Notes: generated by a model not told the origin, from the letters alone. DNA of 64,000 bases from Gammaproteobacteria bacterium (GCA_026196275.1 JAPHTQ010000061.1:24202-88201); one strand, 5' to 3'; shown: positions 28,496 to 37,004, numbered from the stretch's first letter. Numbers and translations: made by a program.

Positions 28496-29950
28496 ATGAA
28501 AATAGCAAACGAAAAGAGCAGGTCCAGAGGCTATCTGGTCGGTCTGCTGGGGGCGACAGCGCTGGTGCTGGCCGGCTGTAACGGATCTGAAGACAGTAGT
28601 GTCGGTGTGGCTGACGATACCGTGACGTTGCCGACGATGAACAGCCCGGCGACCATCGCCACGGAGTCTGCCGCTGATTACAATGACAACATCCATGGCC
28701 TGGTCACCGGCGACACACTTGCAAACTGGATTACTGATTGGGATGCCAACAAACCTGCCGGTATCGACGGCAAGCTGGTGATTCTGCAGACCAGTACGGG
28801 TGAGGCCGGTTCTGAGTATATCGCCCCTAATGGTGTCGATGTGTTTACCTATGAGACGAGCGAGTTCGTTGAAACTCGTTCTAACGGGGTGATTGAAACA
28901 AGATCCATGGTCCCAAGCGGCCAAACGATGGATAACTTCCTGTCTAAGTACAATATCGATCCTGGCAAGGATATGATCGTTTGCGCCCAGGGTAGTGCTG
29001 GTGGTTATAGTGCTATGAAAGCTGGCCGCTGTTGGTATATGTTCCGCTACTGGGGGGTGCCGGCAGGCCGACTCGCCATGCTCAATGGCGGCAATGAGTG
29101 GAATGACACTAACACAGCGCTGGCGTTTACCACTACTGCTTCCACGCCGCCGATGACGGGTTATGCCTCAGTCAAGGATCTGCCGCAGATCAACTTTGCC
29201 CTGCAGGCGACTCTGGAGGATATGCTCGATGCGGTACCTGACAGCGACACCAATGTGACGGATGACGGGGTGTTCATCTGGGATGCCCGCGGCAACAATC
29301 TTCCCGCCAGTTTGCCTGGTAGTAGCAGTGACGAGTACAGTCCTGACGGAGATAGCGATTTCCGCAATGGAGGCGCTACACAAGGCCATCCCAACGGTGC
29401 CTTGCTGCTTTCCTATAGCAATCTGCTCGATAGCTCTGAGGGGTACACCTTCAAGTCGAAGGCTGATCTTGCCGCTTATCTGGATGGTGAAACCGTTGAT
29501 GGTGCCTACTTCGTCGATGGCACGCTGCAGGGCATAGGTGTTGGCAATGCTTACCAGAGTGGTGACACAATCTATACCTACTGTGAAACCACTTACCGTG
29601 CCATGGTTACCGGTTTTGCCACCGCGGCGATTCTCGGTAAGCCGACACGGTTCTATGATGGTGCTATGGTTGAATGGCACTCCATGGCCAATGCCTATGA
29701 CAAAAATGGTGATCAGCTTCTACCGGCCGATTCGCCCTGGCGTACCGACAAAAACAGCGTCAGTATGTACCGCGTGGCCGGTGATTCAGCCAATGTAGAT
29801 CCGCGCACTATCGTTGATGCGGATGCAAATACGGCCCACCAGATCATCATTGATGATCTTGCCTATAAAGGCATCATAGTAGAAACCGATAGTGATGATG
29901 GTGGTAGCAGTGGCGGCGGCGGAGAAATCCCTAATCCTTGTGGTGGCTGA
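28496..29950 (+). CDS. lipoprotein with two rhodanese-like domains
   Basis: An exported 484-residue lipoprotein: basic start, hydrophobic helix and lipobox LAGC with the lipidated C28. The first rhodanese domain (about 60-225) has its cysteine at C163 in VCAQGSAGG. The second (about 250-450) has C363 in YCETTYRAMVTGFA, close to the usual C-x4-R-A loop of catalytic rhodaneses. A Gly/Ser-rich tail ends in PCGG. It may bind or transfer sulfur (or selenium) in the envelope. It resembles ExtH-type rhodaneses of Geobacter in architecture. GGAGGAG stands before the ATG, and a terminator follows. Confidence 0.85.
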   Translation: MKIANEKSRSRGYLVGLLGATALVLAGCNGSEDSSVGVADDTVTLPTMNSPATIATESAADYNDNIHGLVTGDTLANWITDWDANKPAGIDGKLVILQTSTGEAGSEYIAPNGVDVFTYETSEFVETRSNGVIETRSMVPSGQTMDNFLSKYNIDPGKDMIVCAQGSAGGYSAMKAGRCWYMFRYWGVPAGRLAMLNGGNEWNDTNTALAFTTTASTPPMTGYASVKDLPQINFALQATLEDMLDAVPDSDTNVTDDGVFIWDARGNNLPASLPGSSSDEYSPDGDSDFRNGGATQGHPNGALLLSYSNLLDSSEGYTFKSKADLAAYLDGETVDGAYFVDGTLQGIGVGNAYQSGDTIYTYCETTYRAMVTGFATAAILGKPTRFYDGAMVEWHSMANAYDKNGDQLLPADSPWRTDKNSVSMYRVAGDSANVDPRTIVDADANTAHQIIIDDLAYKGIIVETDSDDGGSSGGGGEIPNPCGG

Positions 29951-29977
29951 TTTTCGCTGGTAAATCCACTCACAGAC

Positions 29978-30003
29978 AGGGCAGCCTTAGGGCTGCCCTT
30001 TTT
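29978..30003 (+). terminator. intrinsic terminator after the rhodanese gene
   Basis: AGGGCAGCC, loop TTAG, GGCTGCCCT and five T. It separates the rhodanese gene from the pentahaem cytochrome gene, which must therefore have its own promoter. Confidence 0.9.
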
Positions 30004-30025
30004 CTGGATATAATAGTCAGTGTTT

Positions 30026-30064
30026 CTGCCTAACGATGCTGTTTAAATATGTGTGGTTAGGCAG
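30026..30064 (+). repeat. 9-bp perfect inverted repeat before the pentahaem cytochrome gene
   Basis: CTGCCTAAC (30026-30034) and GTTAGGCAG (30056-30064), 21 bases apart, centres 30 bases apart (about three helical turns). The right arm overlaps the weak sigma54-like element at 30054. It is a candidate operator or activator site; no T tract follows, so a terminator is unlikely. Confidence 0.5.
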
Positions 30065-30069
30065 TGGCA
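30054..30069 (+). promoter_or_regulatory. weak sigma54-like element before the pentahaem cytochrome gene
   Basis: TGGTTA-GGCAG-TGGCA keeps the GG-N10-GC spacing, but the -24 block is poor. It ends 29 bases before the GTG start. The overlap with the inverted repeat at 30026-30064 makes it ambiguous. Confidence 0.35.
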
Positions 30070-30098
30070 TTGCAGGTAATTGATTGGAGCGGAACAAC

Positions 30099-31316
30099 GT
30101 GAGATTAAAAGTGGCTGCTATTTTGATTTTTCTGGTCATGGGATTGGCGCTCTTATACTCCTGTTCCGTACCGGAAACCGAAACTGTGGATGATTTCCTC
30201 TCGGGGTACTGGGTGTACCCGATGCAACCCCAGGGTACCCCACCAGAAAATTACACCCATCTGGAGGCCTCACTGGCTCCTGACTCCTGCGCCCAGTGCC
30301 ATACCGAGCAGCACAAGCAGTGGCGTGAGAGTCTGCACAGCCACACCATGGGGCCGGGGATCCGCTGGCAGCTGCAGCTGATGAAACCCGAACCCTCCCG
30401 CGCCTGCCTCAAGTGCCATGCGCCGCTGACCGAGCAGTTTGCCCTGTTGGCCCAGGAGCAGGGATGGACGCAAGCCAGAGCCGCCCCCCCCGATTATCTT
30501 CCGGGCGATCTCCATCGCAAGGGACTCGCCTGCGCCGCCTGCCATGTTCGGCAACACCAGCGATTCGGCCCGTCTGCCGGCCCCAATGCCCTGGAGGGGA
30601 CGGCCCATGGCGGCTTCGTTGCTCACGAGGCGTTCAGCGACAGTCGCTTCTGTGCCAATTGTCACCAGTTTGCGGAGGACGGCCCACGCCTTAACGACAA
30701 ATTGCGCGAGGATACCTATAACCAGTGGCAGCAGAGCCGTTATGCCGCCGAGGGGAAGGGATGCCAGTCCTGCCATATGCCGGACCGCCGCCATGAATGG
30801 AAGGGGATCCACGACCCGGCGATGACCCGTTCGGCATTCACCGTCACTCTGAGCCGTTCGACGGCGGACGATGGTCGTCTTCTTGCCAGTGCAGAGGTGG
30901 CCAATAGCGGCGCCGGTCACCACCTTCCCACTTATATGGTGCCGGAGTTGCTATTGCGGCTGGAGCATGTAGCGCCCTCGGGCAGGGTCAGCGAGCTGGC
31001 ACGTCACATACTTGCCTGGCGTCCCAACCTGGCGCTGACCGAGGAGCGGTTCGACCAGCGGCTTCCCGCAGGGGAGAGTGTGCACCTGACGGGGGAACTG
31101 GAGGCCAGTAGTGAGCCGGATGGTTCACTGCGCCTGCGAGTGAGTGTAGCACCCAAGTATCAGTATCTTGTCACCTTCGTCGACTACTTGGAGAGAAACC
31201 GCCACAGGCTGGAACCCAAGACGCTAGGCCTGTTGGAGCTGGCTATCCAGGAGGCACGCAGTGCCGAGTACGAGTTTATTGCGGCGGAAGAGATGCTGGA
31301 AACCATTGCAAATTGA
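30099..31316 (+). CDS. exported pentahaem c-type cytochrome
   Basis: From GTG 30099 (GGAGCGGA upstream; TTG 30084 is a less likely start) the protein has 405 residues. An N-terminal hydrophobic helix ends LLYSC, an imperfect lipobox (C22). Five CxxCH haem sites are visible at C64-H68, C103-H107, C145-H149, C185-H189 and C222-H226, resembling the cytochrome c554 group. The C-terminal 170 residues have no haem and look like a beta-rich domain. A periplasmic or outer-membrane electron carrier for the porin/rhodanese module is the likely role. Confidence 0.85.
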   Translation: MRLKVAAILIFLVMGLALLYSCSVPETETVDDFLSGYWVYPMQPQGTPPENYTHLEASLAPDSCAQCHTEQHKQWRESLHSHTMGPGIRWQLQLMKPEPSRACLKCHAPLTEQFALLAQEQGWTQARAAPPDYLPGDLHRKGLACAACHVRQHQRFGPSAGPNALEGTAHGGFVAHEAFSDSRFCANCHQFAEDGPRLNDKLREDTYNQWQQSRYAAEGKGCQSCHMPDRRHEWKGIHDPAMTRSAFTVTLSRSTADDGRLLASAEVANSGAGHHLPTYMVPELLLRLEHVAPSGRVSELARHILAWRPNLALTEERFDQRLPAGESVHLTGELEASSEPDGSLRLRVSVAPKYQYLVTFVDYLERNRHRLEPKTLGLLELAIQEARSAEYEFIAAEEMLETIAN

Positions 31317-31402
31317 AGTCTGACAACAGCGCTGCCGGGCCATGCAACCCGATATATTGTTGGGTCATGATTAAGTTGCTGAATTTAAATGAGTTATATT
31401 TT

Positions 31403-31418
31403 TGGCACGGGATGTGCT
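31403..31418 (+). promoter_or_regulatory. sigma54 promoter of the small-protein/cytochrome/porin operon
   Basis: TGGCAC-GGGAT-GTGCT: perfect -24 block and GG-N10-GC spacing, 46 bases before ATG 31464. This is the best sigma54 site in the window. Confidence 0.8.
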
Positions 31419-31463
31419 TTGGTGTTTGTAGTCATAAACAGATATTCCTGAGGCGGAGGCAGC

Positions 31464-31706
31464 ATGCGAAATCTTGTCGTCATAGCGCTACTCCTTGGGG
31501 GAGTGGCACTCACTACGGCTCAGGCGGAGGGCGCCGGTGCAAAGCGCTTGAAGTTCAAGCAGGGACCGGTCTGTATGTGTAGCAAGGGCTTGAGTGAAAA
31601 AGATATTCGTGAAGCGGAGAAGGCCCGCGAACAGTTGTCCGGTCAAGGCGGTTTGAACAAGTTAAGGCAAAATGAAGAGCAGCCAAAAGGCAGAGAGGAG
31701 GAGTGA
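31464..31706 (+). CDS. small exported protein with a CxC motif
   Basis: An 80-residue protein with a clear signal peptide (1-21, ending TAQA-E) and a charged mature part. The only cysteines are C37 and C39 in PVCMCSKGLSEKDI; this is not a haem site. The C-terminal half is rich in Glu, Lys and Gln. GGAGG stands before the ATG, and its stop overlaps the ATG of the triheme cytochrome by one base. Family not recognised; metal, sulfur or disulfide chemistry is possible. Confidence 0.65.
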   Translation: MRNLVVIALLLGGVALTTAQAEGAGAKRLKFKQGPVCMCSKGLSEKDIREAEKAREQLSGQGGLNKLRQNEEQPKGREEE

Positions 31707-32197
31707 TGAGTAAAACTGATAAGAAAGGCCGGGTGAAAAGGCGTTCACATCGTGGCGTCTGGCTGTCACTGCTGGTGGTGCCGGTGGTGATGGCCGGCTG
31801 GGTGGTCTACGCCAGTTACGTGATCACCAACGGTATCCCCGGTGGTGAGGATGGCAGCTGGAGTTCCGAGGTGTTGGCCGATATTCACGAGGGGATCATT
31901 ACGACCTCCCCCGTACCTCTGGCCAATGCCTGCGGTCTGGGGGCATCGTCCTGCTTTAAGTGTCACAACGGTAAACGGGCAGAGGAGCCCGGTCCGCAGA
32001 AATGGCACGCCGAGCATGAGAAGGTTAACCACTCCTGTGCCGGTTGCCATAACGGTAATGAGCGTTTGATGGTCAAGGGGATGGCGCACAAGGATTTGAT
32101 CGGCGATCCGCGCATGAAGCCGCAGGAGACCTGCATGAGTTGCCACAAGGATGATGATCCGAAGGCGCTGCTTGATCAATACACAAGTATCGAATAA
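31706..32197 (+). CDS. membrane-anchored triheme c-type cytochrome
   Basis: A 163-residue protein: basic N-terminus, one membrane helix (about 18-40) with no obvious cleavage, then a periplasmic part with three CxxCH sites at C83-H87, C111-H115 and C143-H147. ATG 31706 is preferred to the GTG one codon upstream. It probably passes electrons between the inner membrane and the outer envelope components encoded around it. The pattern is NapC/NrfH-like only in a general sense; the sequence does not look like a true member. Confidence 0.8.
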   Translation: MSKTDKKGRVKRRSHRGVWLSLLVVPVVMAGWVVYASYVITNGIPGGEDGSWSSEVLADIHEGIITTSPVPLANACGLGASSCFKCHNGKRAEEPGPQKWHAEHEKVNHSCAGCHNGNERLMVKGMAHKDLIGDPRMKPQETCMSCHKDDDPKALLDQYTSIE

Positions 32198-32213
32198 GGG
32201 GGGAGTAACAACG

Positions 32214-33371
32214 ATGAAAAAGAATCCAACTTTACGCTATACCGGCCTGAGCGCGCTTGCGCTGGCCATCTCCAGCATGGGTGCCCATGCCGGTCCCTCC
32301 TTTCAGGTGGGTGACCAGGGCTACATGGAGCTGAGCTACGCGGTGCAGATCTGGGCGCAAAACCGGGGTTACACTTCGAGTACTGATAATGGGGATATGA
32401 CTGATACCTTCCTGCGTCGCAACCGTATTACCCTGAATGGCCAGTATAACGACTATATCGGTTTCTATGCCCAGCTTGAGGCCGGCAACGACAGCAAGGG
32501 GGGCGAAGACGACCGCTCCGTCTACTACCGCGATGCCTATCTGACCCTGGACTACCGCGATGAGCTGCGGTTTATTCTCGGGCGCTACAAGAATACCTTC
32601 AGTCGTGAGAATCTGGAGGCCTGTCTGGAGCCACTCACTCTGGACCGTAGCACAATGTCCTATACCCCGTTTGGCGGCAGTCGCGACACCGGCGCGACGG
32701 TCTGGGGCAACCTGGCCGACGCCATGTTCCAGTATCGTCTATCAGTGAGTGACGGCCGTGAAGCTGACGAGGTGGTCAAAGACTCGCCGCGCATCACCGG
32801 CAGGGTGCATGTCAGCCTGTTCGAGCCGGAGTATTCCTACGGCTACCGCGGTACCTATCTCGGCACCCAGAAGGTACTGACCATCGGTGCGGCGTTCGAT
32901 AGCCAGAGTGATGTTGCCTACGATAACTACGGCGCGCGTGATGGTACCAGGGATTATGATGCAACTACCTACGATATCTTCTACGAGCAGCCATTCTCCT
33001 TTGGCACCCTTACCGCCTCGGCAGCAGCATTTGATTACAGTGTCGATGGTTACCCTGTTGACCCCGATCCTGCACTCACACCGTGGGTTGAGCGTGAAGG
33101 GAATTATGTGAAAGTGGGTTACCTCTTTCCCAAACCTGTCGGCATGGGACGCTTGCAGCTCTTTGCTCGTGGCGACGATGTTGAATATGGTGAAGGAACC
33201 GGCCTTTCAGATACCAGCATGACTTCGTTTGGTGCTAACTACTACATCAACGGCCAGTCGCTCAAAGTCACTCTTGAGCACGCCAGCATGGAGTTCGATG
33301 AACAGCATCCGACTAATCCGGCACTGCAGGATTATGATCAGACAACGCTGGGTCTACAGGTGATCTTCTGA
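32214..33371 (+). CDS. outer-membrane porin of the island
   Basis: From ATG 32214 the protein has 385 residues, with a signal peptide cleaved after AHA26. Alternating strands rich in Tyr, Asp and Arg and a C-terminal aromatic residue (TTLGLQVIF) are typical of trimeric porins of the phosphate-selective (OprO/OprP-like) type. It resembles in role the ExtI porin-like protein of Geobacter, which stands beside a rhodanese and cytochromes. The substrate is unknown; an oxyanion is plausible. Confidence 0.8.
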   Translation: MKKNPTLRYTGLSALALAISSMGAHAGPSFQVGDQGYMELSYAVQIWAQNRGYTSSTDNGDMTDTFLRRNRITLNGQYNDYIGFYAQLEAGNDSKGGEDDRSVYYRDAYLTLDYRDELRFILGRYKNTFSRENLEACLEPLTLDRSTMSYTPFGGSRDTGATVWGNLADAMFQYRLSVSDGREADEVVKDSPRITGRVHVSLFEPEYSYGYRGTYLGTQKVLTIGAAFDSQSDVAYDNYGARDGTRDYDATTYDIFYEQPFSFGTLTASAAAFDYSVDGYPVDPDPALTPWVEREGNYVKVGYLFPKPVGMGRLQLFARGDDVEYGEGTGLSDTSMTSFGANYYINGQSLKVTLEHASMEFDEQHPTNPALQDYDQTTLGLQVIF

Positions 33372-33461
33372 TCATAGGTCAGGGGTTTTATGTTATAACT
33401 AAAAACACATGCCGGAGGGACCCGGCACTGGATGAGGAACAGTTTTATAACCTAGTGGTAA

Positions 33462-34892
33462 ATGATTCGAATGCAATCTTTCTGTGACTCTCTGTTGAGA
33501 GCATTCCTCCTTATGGCCGTTTGCGTCCCTGTCGCAACGGTCATCTTTTTTGTGCTATCGGAAACGCATGTGCCAACTGGCGTGATTCTCCTGCAACTGT
33601 TCAGCGCGCTGACCCTGCTGGGTATGGCCGCCTTTTATTTTATGCAGCGACGAACGCTGGGACGTCTGCACGAGGCCATTCTCGATGCCCAGGAGGGTAC
33701 CTTGTCCAATGTCGCTAGCAGCAGTGGCTGTGACAAAAGGGTGAATAGCATCGTGGATGACTACAACACGATGATGAATAATCTCAGTGCCATGTTCTCG
33801 ACCGTGGAAGAGTGCCAGAACCGTGTGGTCAATGAGCGCAACAAGATGGATGCGCTGCTCGGAAGCATGCCTGGTGCGCTGATATCCGTTGATGACTATC
33901 TGAATATTACGAATATCAATCCGTTGGCAGCGGAGCTGTTCGATTGCGATGCTGACTGGTTGCTCGGCAAGATGTTTTTCGATGTTGTCGAACTTGAGCC
34001 CAACGACCGTGACGCACTGCGCGATGCCTTCCTCTATAAGCAGGAAGTCAAGAACTTTGTGATTCACACCCATATCAATGAGTCGCTTCACTATATCTCC
34101 ATCAATATCGCCTTCTACTCGAAGCACGAGGCAGATCTCGATGCGGTTATTACCCTTCAGGATATTACTGATTATCAGCGTCTTCTTGACTCGGTGTACA
34201 ACCGTGAAAAGCTGGTCGCCATGGGGCAAATGGCGGCGGGTATAGCTCATGAGCTCAATACCCCGCTGGGAAACATTCTCGGCTACTCACAGCTGCTGTG
34301 TGAACCGTCAGTGGCGGATGAGAAGAAGACGCGTTATTCAGGCTTTGTTGCTGATGAGGCGCGACGCTGTTCACGCATTGTCAATGACCTGCTCAACTAT
34401 GCACGCCGCGATAGCTGTAGCGATGAGTTGTGTGATGTTAATGCGCTTGTGCGTGATATGATCGATACCTTCCTTACCTGTCGTCTTAAGCGTCAGGATG
34501 TTGAGATACATCTTGAACTGCAGCCCGATTTGCCGACCGTGGATATACCCTGTGGCGAACTTGATATCGTGCTGTCCAACCTGTTGCTCAATGCACTGCA
34601 TGAGCTTGAAGGGAAAAGTGATGGTGTCGTTCGCATAACCTCCCGTCACGTCGGTAAGAAGAGCCTGGAAATAGCCATTGAAGATAACGGCGGTGGCATC
34701 CCGGCTGAGTCAAGGAGAAAGATATTTGAACCCTTTTACACTACCAAGGAGACGGGCGAGGGAACGGGGCTGGGGTTGTCGATCAGTCAGGCGATGATGA
34801 GCAGAAGAGGCGGGGCGCTGAGTCTGGACGCAAAGTATACCGAAGGGGCACGCTTTGTGATCTTTTTGCGGGGAGTGGTAGAAAATGAGTAG
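33462..34892 (+). CDS. membrane sensor histidine kinase
   Basis: A 476-residue kinase. Two helices near the N-terminus (about 11-30 and 37-54) leave only a short periplasmic loop, so sensing probably occurs in or below the membrane. A linker and PAS domain (about 130-245) follow. The phosphoacceptor is H263 in GIAHELNTPLGN, and the ATPase domain has NLLLNALHE, EDNGGGIP and GEGTGLGLSIS. It overlaps the activator gene by eight bases. The pair is the NtrB/NtrC type. Confidence 0.92.
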   Translation: MIRMQSFCDSLLRAFLLMAVCVPVATVIFFVLSETHVPTGVILLQLFSALTLLGMAAFYFMQRRTLGRLHEAILDAQEGTLSNVASSSGCDKRVNSIVDDYNTMMNNLSAMFSTVEECQNRVVNERNKMDALLGSMPGALISVDDYLNITNINPLAAELFDCDADWLLGKMFFDVVELEPNDRDALRDAFLYKQEVKNFVIHTHINESLHYISINIAFYSKHEADLDAVITLQDITDYQRLLDSVYNREKLVAMGQMAAGIAHELNTPLGNILGYSQLLCEPSVADEKKTRYSGFVADEARRCSRIVNDLLNYARRDSCSDELCDVNALVRDMIDTFLTCRLKRQDVEIHLELQPDLPTVDIPCGELDIVLSNLLLNALHELEGKSDGVVRITSRHVGKKSLEIAIEDNGGGIPAESRRKIFEPFYTTKETGEGTGLGLSISQAMMSRRGGALSLDAKYTEGARFVIFLRGVVENE

Positions 34893-36285
34893 TAGTGGGA
34901 CAGGGGATGCATCGGCTGAACCTGACAATAACATGAAGATTATCATTGCCGAAGATGATGAGCGGATGCAGGAACTGGTCGCAACGATCATCGATGAGCT
35001 GGATGCGGACGTCATCTCATCGGAAAGTTCGCAGCATGCACTGGATCTGATCGAGTCGATGGCCAACGTTGCGGTCGTTATTACCGATCTGAAGATGCCT
35101 TTTGTCGATGGGGTCGATGTGCTGCGCTTTGCCCGCAAGGTCAACCCGCGAACACAGGTGGTGATGATTACCGGTCATGGCACCGTGGAGTCGGCGGTCG
35201 AGGCCCTGAAGCTGGGCGCCTTCGATTATATCAGAAAGCCCTTTGACAACGCCGAGCTTTATCATACGGTCAGTCGTGCTTTGGAGCACTATCGTCTGGC
35301 GATGGAGAATGACCAGCTCCGTGCTTCTGGCGAGGAGGGACAAAACCATCAACTGCTGTTTGGAAAAACGGCCGCCATGTCACAGGTGGAAGCCCTTACC
35401 GAGGCCGCCGCTGCCTACGATTGCAATGTGCTTGTTGCCGGCGAGAGCGGTTCGGGCAAGGAGTTGATCGCGCGTCGCATTCATACCCTGAGCAGTCGCA
35501 GCAAGGAGGCATTTGTTGCGATCAACTGTGCGGCGATCCCGGAGAACATCATCGAGAGCGAGCTCTTTGGTTATGTAAAGGGCGCCTTTACCGGTGCAGA
35601 CCGTAACAAGGAGGGACTGTTTTCGCGTGCCAACGGCGGCACGCTCTTTCTTGACGAGATCAACAACGCCTCGCTCTCCCTGCAGGCCAAGTTACTGCGG
35701 GTGCTACAGGATCGGAGTTTTTACGCCCTTGGCGATACCGAGCCTAAGAGCGTCGATGTGCGCGTTATAGCAGCGTCAAACAGAAGTCTGCAGAAGATGA
35801 TTGAAACGGGCGAGTTTCGCCAGGATCTTTTCTACAGGCTGAAGGTTATCGATATTGATTTGCCACCTCTACGAGAACGGCGTCAGGATATTCCGCTTTT
35901 GGCCAATTTCTTTCTCAGCCGCCACGCGCTCAAGCTGGGCAAGAACGTAACGGGTATGTCGACCAGAGTCCTGGGTGCACTTATGCGCCATGACTGGCCG
36001 GGTAATATTCGTGAGTTGGAGAATGTGGTTTTGCGAATGGCGATTATGACCTCAGGGAAAAAAATTGATGAGGATGTGTTGCCATCCGAATTTGCTACTG
36101 AGGAGGGTGCCAGCACCACTGCACTTGACTTTATTTCACCACAAAGCCTTGAGGAGGTTGAAGCGTACTTCATCAGGAAAACCCTGCGTGAGCAGGGCGG
36201 GGATCGGGCTCTGACGGCAGAGATCCTGGGTATCGATAAATCCACGCTCTGGCGCAAGATGAAGCGCTATCAAATTTCAGAATGA
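34885..36285 (+). CDS. NtrC-type sigma54-dependent response regulator
   Basis: A 466-residue activator. The receiver domain (about 15-130) has phosphoacceptor D68 in VVITDLKMP. The AAA+ domain has Walker A GESGSGKE (186-193) and the sigma54-contacting GAFTGA loop (233-238). A Fis-type helix-turn-helix lies at the C-terminus (ALTAEILGIDKSTLWRKMKRY). Several -24/-12 promoters at 25405, 28421 and 31403 are its obvious targets. Its stop overlaps the next gene by four bases. Confidence 0.95.
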   Translation: MSSSGTGDASAEPDNNMKIIIAEDDERMQELVATIIDELDADVISSESSQHALDLIESMANVAVVITDLKMPFVDGVDVLRFARKVNPRTQVVMITGHGTVESAVEALKLGAFDYIRKPFDNAELYHTVSRALEHYRLAMENDQLRASGEEGQNHQLLFGKTAAMSQVEALTEAAAAYDCNVLVAGESGSGKELIARRIHTLSSRSKEAFVAINCAAIPENIIESELFGYVKGAFTGADRNKEGLFSRANGGTLFLDEINNASLSLQAKLLRVLQDRSFYALGDTEPKSVDVRVIAASNRSLQKMIETGEFRQDLFYRLKVIDIDLPPLRERRQDIPLLANFFLSRHALKLGKNVTGMSTRVLGALMRHDWPGNIRELENVVLRMAIMTSGKKIDEDVLPSEFATEEGASTTALDFISPQSLEEVEAYFIRKTLREQGGDRALTAEILGIDKSTLWRKMKRYQISE

Positions 36286-37004
36286 AATATCGACTTGCAC
36301 TTTTGTTACTGTTATCACCACTGTCTGCTAACGCCATGGACGGGAACGCCATGCAGCAGAAAATCGAACAGCTTGAGCGCAGGATCGAGGCGCTCGAAAA
36401 GCATACTCTCGGCCAGAGTGTTCAGCCTGAAAAAACCACTGTTGCTGCTGCTCCCGTACAGGAGAAGGGCTATGCCAGGGTGAATTACTGGCTGGGCCGT
36501 GATGCGGCCTTTGGCGATAACGCTACGGCGCCGCTTGCTCAGGGAAAGATGAGACTTGACTCGGAGATTCTGCTGCGTCCCCAGCTCTATGTTTCGGATA
36601 AGAACACTGGCGGCGTCTTTTCCGAATACCATGACAGCTCTCTCTATCCGGTAGCTTCGCTGCAGATTGAGGGCGTGCTTGACATGCCTCAGGCCGGTGA
36701 TTACACCCTCACCATCAAGGCGACGCCGCCACGGGAAGTGGGCGGATCGGGCAACGTCAAGATGGCGGTGAGGCTCTATCTTGACGGAGAGCTGATCTAC
36801 ACTCGGCCCTACTCGAGCAGTCTGTCGCCAAGCACCGAGACGATCCCCCTTGCCGCAGGTGAGACCACTCTGCGTCTTGAGGTGGTGGCCCTGTCACCGG
36901 GGTTCGGGCCGAGCCCGACCAGGGCCAGATTGTTTGTCGGTCTGCATGGCAGCGATGCGGTTAGCCCTGAGCCGCTGAGTCGTTATCTGCTCCCGCCCTC
37001 ATGA
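36282..37004 (+). CDS. secreted protein with coiled coil and beta-sandwich-like domain, unknown function
   Basis: A 240-residue protein: signal peptide (1-18, ending ANA), a short coiled coil (about 22-42, QQKIEQLERRIEALEKH), then a domain of about 170 residues with DGELIYTRPYSSSL and AGETTLRLEVVAL. The latter is reminiscent of PA14-like or carbohydrate-binding beta-sandwich folds; this is a loose resemblance. It is translationally coupled to the sigma54 activator and stands 79 bases before gspC, so it might be a cargo of the secretion system or an envelope sensor partner of the kinase. Confidence 0.7.
   Translation: MKYRLALLLLLSPLSANAMDGNAMQQKIEQLERRIEALEKHTLGQSVQPEKTTVAAAPVQEKGYARVNYWLGRDAAFGDNATAPLAQGKMRLDSEILLRPQLYVSDKNTGGVFSEYHDSSLYPVASLQIEGVLDMPQAGDYTLTIKATPPREVGGSGNVKMAVRLYLDGELIYTRPYSSSLSPSTETIPLAAGETTLRLEVVALSPGFGPSPTRARLFVGLHGSDAVSPEPLSRYLLPPS

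Noticed and set aside
30009..30014. TATAAT after the rhodanese terminator as a sigma70 promoter for the pentahaem gene
   Set aside because: Its -35 position falls in the terminator stem with no match, so it is probably chance.
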